A stretch of DNA of 5,466 nt from Bacteroidaceae bacterium (GTDB taxonomy: Bacteria > Bacteroidota > Bacteroidia > Bacteroidales > Bacteroidaceae), in assembly GCA_023227685.1 (NCBI GenBank), contig JALNVG010000171.1, forward strand, positions 1 through 5,466, in the 5' to 3' direction. Below, in pieces: positions 1-5,466 of this stretch (within the stretch, counting starts at the first letter, position 1; the number at the start of each line of letters is the position of its first letter). Below the pieces are notes generated by a model that had not been told where the DNA came from, did no database searches, and worked only from the letters and a program-made list of their open reading frames with translations. Both the position numbers and the translations under genes were made by a program.

Positions 1-1898
1 AGGTCTGTAAGTGAACGTACATTTTTTTCGAATGCAAATATTTTTATAGTTTCACGAGGATCTCGTCCGGGTTTGTCAAGTTCTTGCATAATGTCATGAA
101 GGGTTGGCATGCCTACGGTTGACGAAACGTAGAGTGATAAATCTATATTGTTACGAATGGTTTTATTGGCAATTAAATCGTCAATGCTACAATTCATGTC
201 AAGGGCTATTCTTTCAACAATATGATAGCTTTCAGGGTGCACGGCAGTCTTGTCTAATGTATTGGTAGCATGTAGTATGCGCAAGAAACCAGCACATTGT
301 TCAAAAGTTTTTTCACCCATACGCGGTATTTTCATCAAATCTTTTCGAGAGGTGAATGCACCGTTTTCAGCCCGATAGTTTACAATGTTTTGGGCCAGTT
401 GCGGTCCGAGTCCTGAGATATAAGTAAGGAGGTTACTGCTGGCTGTATTCAGATTTACTCCAACCAGATTGACGCAGCTTTCAACGGTTTGATCAAGTGC
501 TTTTTTTAATTTTACTTGGTCAACATCATGTTGATATTGTCCTACGCCGATAGATTTCGGGTCTATTTTGACCAATTCGGCTAATGGGTCCATAAGTCTC
601 CGACCGATAGATACTGCTCCTCGTACAGTGACGTCATAATTAGGAAATTCATCACGCGCGATTTTTGAGGCAGAATATATTGATGCTCCTTGTTCACTGA
701 CAACGAAAACCGGGATATTGCGATCGAATGTCTGGTTGTTGATAAAATCTTCTGTTTCGCGGCTGGCTGTACCATTACCGATGGATATGGCTTCTATCTT
801 GTAGGCTTCAATCATTTTACGCAGTTGAGCTGCTGCTTGGGATGTTTTATTGACAGGAGGGTGCGGATAAATATTTTCATTATGAAGTAAATTTCCTTGG
901 GCATCAAGGCAAACTACCTTGCAACCTGTTCTAAATCCGGGGTCGATAGCTAATACGTGTTTTTGTCCTAACGGTGGCGCAAGTAGTAATTGTCGTAGAT
1001 TTTTTGCAAATACTCGAATGGCTTCATTGTCAGCTGTTTCTTTTGATTGAATAGCAAATTCATTTTCGATTGATGGTTTGAGAAGTCGCTTATATGAGTC
1101 ATCGATGGACATTTTCATCTGTATGGCGCAATCATTGTTGCTTTTTATAAATAGCCGTCTCAGATTATCGGTGCAATCTTCATCAATTGGACTGATGGAT
1201 ACTTTAAATAATCCTTCTTTTTCTGCTCTTCGGATAGCAAGTAAACGATGGGAAGTACAATGTTTCAGCAATTCAGTAAAATTAAAATAATCCTGATATT
1301 TTGCCGCAACCTCTTCTTTGCCTTTTACGACTTTGGAGGAAATAATGGCTTGTATAGAAAATTGGTGCCTGACTATATTACGAGCTTTATCATTTTCGTT
1401 GATCCGCTCAGCGATAATATTTCTTGCTCCAGCCAAGGCTTCATCAACATCTTTTATTTCATTTTTGACAAATGATGAGGCTAATTGCATCAAATTCTTT
1501 TCTTGCTGAGCATATATGGCTTTAGAAAGAGGTTCCAATCCTTTTTCCTTGGCAATTTCAGCCTTTGTTCTTCTTTTTGGTTTAAAAGGAAGGTAGAGGT
1601 CTTCTAAAACGATATTGTCCCAAGTTTCATCTATTCGCCTTTGCAATTCCGGAGTCATCATATTTATTTTGGTAATCGTATTGATGATTGTTTCCTTCCG
1701 TTTGGTTATATCACATAGCTTTTCGTATTGCTCTTTGATATTTTCTATTTGAACTTCATCAAGCCCTCCTGTAGCCTCTTTTCGATAACGGCTAATAAAA
1801 GGTACTGTTGAACCGTCTAATATTAATTTGATGGCGCTCCCTATTTGATTTTGAGAGATTTTTAGAGTTCCCGAAATTATTTCTTTATAAAGTTCCAT
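1..1898 (-). CDS. tex: Tex, RNA-binding transcription accessory protein (3' end outside window)
   Basis: This is Tex, a cytoplasmic nucleic-acid-binding protein of the bacterial Spt6-like family, thought to act in transcription. The frame is open from the ATG at 1898 to the left edge and gives 632 residues. The N-terminal helical Tex region spans about 1-300 and includes STVPFISRYRKEATGGLDE at 30-48. The YqgF/RNase H-like domain spans about 313-430, with AIDPGFRTGC at 317-326, IGNGTASRETE at 373-383 and SEQGASIYSASKIA at 401-414. Next come DPLAELVKIDPKSIGVGQYQ at 437-456 and tandem helix-hairpin-helix motifs from NTASSNLL at 484 to AGFLRI at 541. KPGRDPRE near 610-616 is the usual lead-in to the S1 RNA-binding domain, which falls outside the window. 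Related Tex proteins are roughly 700-780 residues, so about 80 or more are missing only because of the window edge. There is no frameshift. The chosen ATG gives the usual Tex N-terminus and sits 20 bases past a consensus -7 element. Identification is by recalled family motifs. Confidence 0.96.
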   Translation of the reverse strand, partial: MELYKEIISGTLKISQNQIGSAIKLILDGSTVPFISRYRKEATGGLDEVQIENIKEQYEKLCDITKRKETIINTITKINMMTPELQRRIDETWDNIVLEDLYLPFKPKRRTKAEIAKEKGLEPLSKAIYAQQEKNLMQLASSFVKNEIKDVDEALAGARNIIAERINENDKARNIVRHQFSIQAIISSKVVKGKEEVAAKYQDYFNFTELLKHCTSHRLLAIRRAEKEGLFKVSISPIDEDCTDNLRRLFIKSNNDCAIQMKMSIDDSYKRLLKPSIENEFAIQSKETADNEAIRVFAKNLRQLLLAPPLGQKHVLAIDPGFRTGCKVVCLDAQGNLLHNENIYPHPPVNKTSQAAAQLRKMIEAYKIEAISIGNGTASRETEDFINNQTFDRNIPVFVVSEQGASIYSASKIARDEFPNYDVTVRGAVSIGRRLMDPLAELVKIDPKSIGVGQYQHDVDQVKLKKALDQTVESCVNLVGVNLNTASSNLLTYISGLGPQLAQNIVNYRAENGAFTSRKDLMKIPRMGEKTFEQCAGFLRILHATNTLDKTAVHPESYHIVERIALDMNCSIDDLIANKTIRNNIDLSLYVSSTVGMPTLHDIMQELDKPGRDPRETIKIFAFEKNVRSLTD

Positions 1899-1918
1899 TA
1901 TTTTTTCTTTTTAGGCAA

Positions 1919-1926
1919 CAAAAGTA
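1919..1926 (-). promoter_or_regulatory. Predicted -7 promoter element for tex
   Basis: Read on the minus strand this is TACTTTTG, a perfect match to the Bacteroidota primary sigma factor -7 consensus TAnnTTTG. It lies 20 bases upstream of the tex ATG, which implies a very short leader of roughly 15 bases, A-rich and without a Shine-Dalgarno sequence. The -33 element is poor: only a TTTT stretch lies at about the right spacing, near 1946-1949. The element match is seen directly; the role as a promoter and the start point are inferred. Confidence 0.55.
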
Positions 1927-1958
1927 ATTATTATAAGTGATATATAAAATACAATTCT

Positions 1959-1966
1959 TAATTTTG
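1959..1966 (+). promoter_or_regulatory. Predicted -7 promoter element for the sensor kinase gene
   Basis: TAATTTTG is a perfect match to the Bacteroidota -7 consensus TAnnTTTG and ends 19 bases before the kinase ATG. No convincing TTTG/TTG -33 element is found at the expected distance upstream, so the promoter may be weak or need an activator. The transcript would start around 1970-1973 with a U-rich leader of about 15 bases. It faces away from the tex element, with 32 bp between the two. Confidence 0.5.
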
Positions 1967-1985
1967 CAATCATAATTTTTTTTTA

Positions 1986-3923
1986 ATGAAAAAATTTGGA
2001 ATACATATATTTTCGTTTTTTCTTTTATTCTATTTGGGGGGAAGTAGTATATTGTATGCTATGCCTCAATCTATGGAGAAACCTATTTTATTAGTCAGCT
2101 CGTATAATCCCGATTCTTATCGTATCATGAAAACTATTAATGATTTCATGGACAAGTATCGTGATTCGGGTGGGCAATCGGAGATTCTTATTGAGAATAT
2201 GAATAGTAAGAGTTTCTTCGGCGCTAATACATGGAAATCGAAACTTCGTAAAATCTTGACCTATTATACAAAAAACAGAAAGCCGGAGGTTGTTATTCTC
2301 TTGGGGCAGGAGGCTTGGGCGGCCTATTTGTCTTTGAAGGATGAAGTTAAAAGTGATATACCGGTAATTCCTGTAATGGTTAGCAGTAATGTCTTTTTGC
2401 TTAACAATATCCCAGATAGTTTGAACCTATGGATGCCCAAGTCGATAATCTTGGATAAAAAATCCAGGATCCATAATTTAAGGGATGGTATTTTTTATAA
2501 ATATGATCTGAGAGGTAATATACGAATGATACTTTCTTTGTTTCCTAAGACACGTCATATCGCTTTTATTTCTGATAATACTTATGGTGGTGTTAATATG
2601 CAGGCTCTATTCTGTAAGGAAATGCTGAGATTCCCGCAACTTAATTCCATATTATTGGATGGCCGTGTAAATTCTATATATGAGGTAAATGATAGATTGG
2701 GCAAATTACCTGAGCATACGGTAATCTTGCTTGGCTCTTGGCTTATAGATAAGAATAAAGGTTATTTTATGCGTAATGCTTTTTACTCAATGATGGCTGT
2801 AAATCCACACATACCGGCATTCACATCATCTTCTATGGGCTTGGGGTATTGGACAATAGGAGGGGTTATACCTGATTATCTTGAGCAAGGTCGGTTGTTG
2901 GCCGAGAAGGTGTTAAACATAGAAAAACATCCAAAGGATACAATATCTCATGTTACTGTTATCAAGAGTTATGCTTGTTGCGAAATAGGTCAAATGAAGA
3001 AATGGAAATTGAATGTGGATCAAATACCTTTTAAAGTTAAAGTTGTTAATCTTGAACCGACTTTCTACCAGAAATATAAGTTGCAGATTTTTGTTATTAT
3101 CTGTTTTTTTGTTATTTTGCTTATTGCTCTATTTATTTCGCTTTATTTCTATTATAAGATGAAGATAGCTAAAAATAAATTACAGGTTTCAGAATATAAC
3201 TTGATTGTAGCAAAAGATAAAGCTGAAGAATCCGATCGTTTGAAATCAACCTTTTTAGCAAATATGAGTCATGATATACGAACGCCCTTAAATTCGATTG
3301 TTGGTTTTACCGATTTGATTTCTTCTCAACAATTACCCAAAGAGGAAGAAGCAGAATATTTTCAGATTATAAAGTTGAATTCAGATTTACTATTACGGCT
3401 GGTTAATGACATTCTTGATCTTTCGCGCTTGGAAGCCAACCAAATGCCGTTTACTTTTAAAGATTGCGATGTAGTTGTCTTGTGTAAGAATACTGTAGCA
3501 TCTGTTAGCGTTTCTCCTGAAACCACGAATAAAGTATTATTTACTTCAGCTTTTGATCAGTTTATTTTGAAGACTGATGCGCAAAGATTGCAAGAGGTAC
3601 TTGTTAATTTGTTAACTAATTCAAACAAGTTTACAACAAATGGTGTAATTACCTTAAATTTCTCATTGGATGAACATAAAAACGAATCTGTATTTACTGT
3701 TTCAGATACCGGCTGTGGCATTCCTTTAAAAAATCAGAAAGATGTTTTTAACCGTTTCGAAAAGCTTAGTGAAACATCAAGCGGTTCGGGTTTAGGGTTA
3801 TCTATTTGTTTGTTAATTGTCAAAAAATGGGGCGGTAAGATATGGGTTGATTCCAGCTATACAGATGGAACTCGTTTTATTTTTACACATCCGTTAGTTC
3901 TTGAAAATCAAAAAACATCATAA
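1986..3923 (+). CDS. Membrane sensor histidine kinase with periplasmic substrate-binding-like sensor domain
   Basis: This is a 645-residue inner-membrane two-component sensor kinase. Residues 1-25 are a signal peptide or N-terminal anchor (MKKFGIHIFSFFLLFYLGG start). Residues about 32-355 form a periplasmic domain resembling the ABC substrate-binding (PF04392-like) sensors: it opens with PILLVSSYNPDSY at 33-45 and ends with EIGQMKKWKLNVDQIP then EPTFYQKY just before the membrane, a typical layout of that family. One transmembrane helix spans about 366-390, followed by a short coiled linker to 418. The HisKA H-box has phospho-acceptor His429 in NMSHDIRTPLN. The ATPase domain has the N-box NLLTN at 541-545, G1 box DTGCGIP at 574-580, F-box FNRFEKL at 588-594 and G2 box GSGLGLS at 600-606, so it looks catalytically complete. 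There is no receiver or AraC domain, so it is a classical kinase rather than a hybrid, and no response regulator is adjacent. The ligand cannot be told from sequence. The ATG is chosen because it begins the signal peptide just after the predicted promoter. Confidence 0.93.
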   Translation: MKKFGIHIFSFFLLFYLGGSSILYAMPQSMEKPILLVSSYNPDSYRIMKTINDFMDKYRDSGGQSEILIENMNSKSFFGANTWKSKLRKILTYYTKNRKPEVVILLGQEAWAAYLSLKDEVKSDIPVIPVMVSSNVFLLNNIPDSLNLWMPKSIILDKKSRIHNLRDGIFYKYDLRGNIRMILSLFPKTRHIAFISDNTYGGVNMQALFCKEMLRFPQLNSILLDGRVNSIYEVNDRLGKLPEHTVILLGSWLIDKNKGYFMRNAFYSMMAVNPHIPAFTSSSMGLGYWTIGGVIPDYLEQGRLLAEKVLNIEKHPKDTISHVTVIKSYACCEIGQMKKWKLNVDQIPFKVKVVNLEPTFYQKYKLQIFVIICFFVILLIALFISLYFYYKMKIAKNKLQVSEYNLIVAKDKAEESDRLKSTFLANMSHDIRTPLNSIVGFTDLISSQQLPKEEEAEYFQIIKLNSDLLLRLVNDILDLSRLEANQMPFTFKDCDVVVLCKNTVASVSVSPETTNKVLFTSAFDQFILKTDAQRLQEVLVNLLTNSNKFTTNGVITLNFSLDEHKNESVFTVSDTGCGIPLKNQKDVFNRFEKLSETSSGSGLGLSICLLIVKKWGGKIWVDSSYTDGTRFIFTHPLVLENQKTS

Positions 3924-3956
3924 TTCCCAAAACCGAAGGAGGGGGATGTCTTTTTT
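3910..3956. terminator. Possible bidirectional terminator between convergent genes
   Basis: ACATC at 3915-3919 pairs with GATGT at 3945-3949, and the flanking A-run (3910-3915) and T-run (3951-3956) extend the stem and supply a U-tract on either strand. CCC at 3926-3928 can pair with GGG near 3941-3943 inside it. It covers the 3' end of the kinase gene, the 31-bp gap and the tolC-type gene's stop codon, so it could end both transcripts. The stem is short and interrupted by bulges and one A/C mismatch, so the call is tentative. Confidence 0.4.
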
Positions 3957-5337
3957 ATTTTACATTTCTTCCTGTAGCTTGCATATAAGCCGTTCGGCTA
4001 TTCAAATAAAAGATAACCGCGTCGGTATATTGATCGTGTGCTTGTTGATCTTGGGCTTGGGCGTCTAGTAAGTCGCTCAGTGAGGTTGTTCCTGCTTCAT
4101 AATAGTCACTATTTAAACGAAGGTTTTCTGCTGCTTTATTTTCTGCCTTTTTTGATAGCTCTATTTGTTTATAGGCTTGTGATAGGTCATTGAAAGTACT
4201 TTGCATTCTTATCAGTAATAGTTGTTGATTGTCTTGGCTGGTATATTCAGCAATGCTTTCTTGGAATTTTCGGTTTTTTATGGTGTGGCTACCAGACCAA
4301 ATGCCGCTTATGGGTATGTTGACTGTTGCAAGGCCTATAACATTTGTTCTTCCTTTTCCTAAAAGATCTTGATATATACCTGCTACACCAATAGCAACCG
4401 TTGGTAGTGTAGCACCAATAGCCATCTTCTTTTGTAATCTTTGAGCTTCGGTGTTTTTATTAAGTAACTGATATTCATTAAGTGTTAATAAGGCAGCATT
4501 ATGATCTGTTAGATAAGTTGAGGGATTTGGAAGATCCTTTATCAAAGATTTATCAATATCGAGTTGTTTGAAATCCTCACCGATATATTGTCCAAGTAGC
4601 ATACGCATGAGTTGTATGCCGTTGTCAACTTTCATTCTGTTGCTGGCCAATTCATTTTGTTTTAACTCAACAGCCAGCACGTCATTTTTATTGCGTACTC
4701 CGGCCTGATAAGCATTATCGGCATCCTGATGAATTCTATTCAGTTGCTTCTCTACAATATCCAGAGTTTTTTCTTTTTCATAAAGGGCAAGCAACTGATT
4801 GAAATATTGTTCGGTTGTAGCGATAATTTGGTCTTTTGTTTGTTGTAATTGAACATTTTTGACTTCTTCGTTTATTTTTGCTAGTTTATTGCCATTGACG
4901 ATTTGTCCACCGGCAAAAATTGGTTGCATGGCAATCACGTTTGCTATGGTACCTTTATCTAACATTCCGAAGGTGTAAGTGGATGGCAGTCCGGATAAGA
5001 TGCTAGGATCAAGTCCCATCTGTGAAAGCACTGTGGCTATCTGTGTTTGCTGACTTGTGGTTAGCGAAAAATCTTTTTTTATAAGATCTGTATTTGCCTT
5101 GAAATAAGTAGCTCCGGCAGATATGCTTGGGAAATATTTTGTGAAAGCCTCAGCTTTTTCTTGCTTGGCTGCATCAACTTCGAGTTGCGCTTTCTTTATT
5201 TTGAAGTTGTTTTCCAAAGCCATTTTTCTACATTCACTGAGAGTGTAAACTTTTTGTGCCTGTATATTGTTGCAGTATGGAATCAGGAGTAGCGCAATAA
5301 AACCTAGTCTTAAGTGTATTTTCAATTTATTATTCAT
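3955..5337 (-). CDS. TolC-family outer-membrane efflux protein
   Basis: This is the outer-membrane channel of a tripartite efflux pump, 460 residues from the ATG at 5337, a normal length for the OEP family. A signal peptide covers residues 1-27 (MNNKLKIHLRLGFIALLLIP start) with likely cleavage in IQA|QKVY. Cys22 follows IPY, which is not a lipobox. The mature protein begins KVYTLSECRKMALENN, the classic OEP start. Two halves repeat: strands YFPSISAGATY (68-78) and IGATLPTVAIG (327-337), and helical motifs QAGVRNKNDVLAVELKQNEL (211-230) and EAGTTSLSDLLDAQAQDQQA (414-433). AMQPIFAGGQIVNGNKLAK (136-154) is a conserved strand-to-helix turn. An upstream in-frame ATG at 5439 would add 34 residues, but these read as the tail of an RND permease. 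No stop separates the two frames, so a fusion starting beyond the window is possible. No promoter is visible upstream within the window. The substrate is unknown; drugs, bile salts or dyes are typical for the family. Confidence 0.93.
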   Translation of the reverse strand: MNNKLKIHLRLGFIALLLIPYCNNIQAQKVYTLSECRKMALENNFKIKKAQLEVDAAKQEKAEAFTKYFPSISAGATYFKANTDLIKKDFSLTTSQQTQIATVLSQMGLDPSILSGLPSTYTFGMLDKGTIANVIAMQPIFAGGQIVNGNKLAKINEEVKNVQLQQTKDQIIATTEQYFNQLLALYEKEKTLDIVEKQLNRIHQDADNAYQAGVRNKNDVLAVELKQNELASNRMKVDNGIQLMRMLLGQYIGEDFKQLDIDKSLIKDLPNPSTYLTDHNAALLTLNEYQLLNKNTEAQRLQKKMAIGATLPTVAIGVAGIYQDLLGKGRTNVIGLATVNIPISGIWSGSHTIKNRKFQESIAEYTSQDNQQLLLIRMQSTFNDLSQAYKQIELSKKAENKAAENLRLNSDYYEAGTTSLSDLLDAQAQDQQAHDQYTDAVIFYLNSRTAYMQATGRNVK

Positions 5338-5466
5338 TTCGTTTGAATGTTCTTTTTCATTTTTTAATATTCGTCTTTTATCTTCTATCCGGAAAATCAT
5401 CCAGTATCCAACAGGAATCATCGTAATGATAAAGAACATAGAGATTATAGTACCGAAGCAAACAAC
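5338..5466 (-). CDS. C-terminal tail of RND efflux permease (partial; in frame with the TolC gene)
   Basis: The minus-strand frame entering from the right edge reads 43 residues before the TolC methionine. The first 25 or so are strongly hydrophobic with GTIISMFFIITMIPVGYW, which resembles the last transmembrane helix of RND inner-membrane permeases (a G-x-x-x-S-x pattern followed by (I/L)PxxYW). A charged tail, RIEDKRRILKNEKEHSNE, follows, as expected for a cytoplasmic C-terminus. Both other minus-strand frames are interrupted by stops and are not membrane-like. The permease family (AcrB/HAE1-like or CusA-like) cannot be decided from this short piece. There is no stop codon before the TolC ATG, so this segment either belongs to a joined permease-TolC protein or ends in a lost stop. 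RND permeases are commonly encoded just upstream of their TolC partner, which supports the assignment. Confidence 0.6.

Noticed and set aside
581..775. 64-codon minus-strand open frame with an ATG start
   Set aside because: It lies in another frame of tex, whose conserved YqgF-domain residues are encoded across the same bases; the peptide has no recognisable features.
690..1509. Four short plus-strand open frames (690-890, 1078-1290, 1248-1475, 1318-1509)
   Set aside because: All are antisense to the intact, well-conserved tex frame, overlap each other and have low-complexity hydrophobic peptides; they are shadows of tex.
1931..1947. Inverted repeat TTATA-N7-TATAA between the divergent promoters, as an operator
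   Set aside because: The arms are only 5 bp of A and T in an AT-rich spacer, do not extend outward, and are expected by chance.
3270..3281. HDIRTP instead of HELRTP/HEIRTP in the kinase H-box as a sign of altered activity
   Set aside because: Asp after the phospho-acceptor His is a common acidic variant in HisKA kinases, and the N, G1, F and G2 boxes are intact.
5269..5274. Cys22 of the TolC protein as a lipoprotein attachment site
   Set aside because: The preceding residues IPY do not fit a lipobox, which needs a small residue (G, A or S) just before the Cys; a signal peptidase I site follows at IQA|Q.
5338..5439. ATG at 5439 as the TolC start, giving 494 residues
   Set aside because: The extra 34 residues read as a permease tail and continue upstream in frame to the window edge; the ATG at 5337 starts a proper signal peptide for an outer-membrane protein.

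Overview
The window looks like a chromosomal segment from a low-GC member of the Bacteroidales (Bacteroides, Parabacteroides or Coprobacter type). The evidence is AT-rich coding sequence, A-rich or U-rich leaders without Shine-Dalgarno sequences, two perfect matches to the Bacteroidota -7 promoter element TAnnTTTG, and protein sequences typical of that group. No mobile element, CRISPR array, tRNA, rRNA or phage gene was seen, and the genus cannot be fixed from this sequence alone.

Layout. Positions 1-1898 on the minus strand hold the first 632 residues of Tex, an RNA-binding transcription accessory protein. The gene runs off the left edge before its C-terminal S1 domain. An 87-bp divergent intergenic region (1899-1985) carries back-to-back predicted promoters. 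On the plus strand, 1986-3923 encodes a 645-residue membrane sensor histidine kinase with a periplasmic substrate-binding-like sensor domain and no receiver or DNA-binding domain. A 31-bp convergent gap follows, with a possible bidirectional terminator. On the minus strand, 3955-5337 encodes a 460-residue TolC-family outer-membrane efflux protein. The last 129 bases (5338-5466) encode what appears to be the last transmembrane helix and tail of an RND efflux permease, whose body lies beyond the right edge.

How the genes relate. The permease and TolC are the usual inner- and outer-membrane parts of a tripartite efflux pump and would be read from one transcript. Tex and the kinase share only a promoter region. 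The kinase and the pump are convergent, so they are neighbours but not an operon. No response regulator is visible, so the kinase's output is unknown from this window.

The most notable point is that the permease reading frame continues into TolC with no stop codon. A signal peptide sits in the middle of the joined frame. This is either a permease-TolC fusion, perhaps cleaved at the internal signal peptide, or a lost stop codon or sequence error. I found no strong sign of an entirely new system; the remaining regions look conventional.
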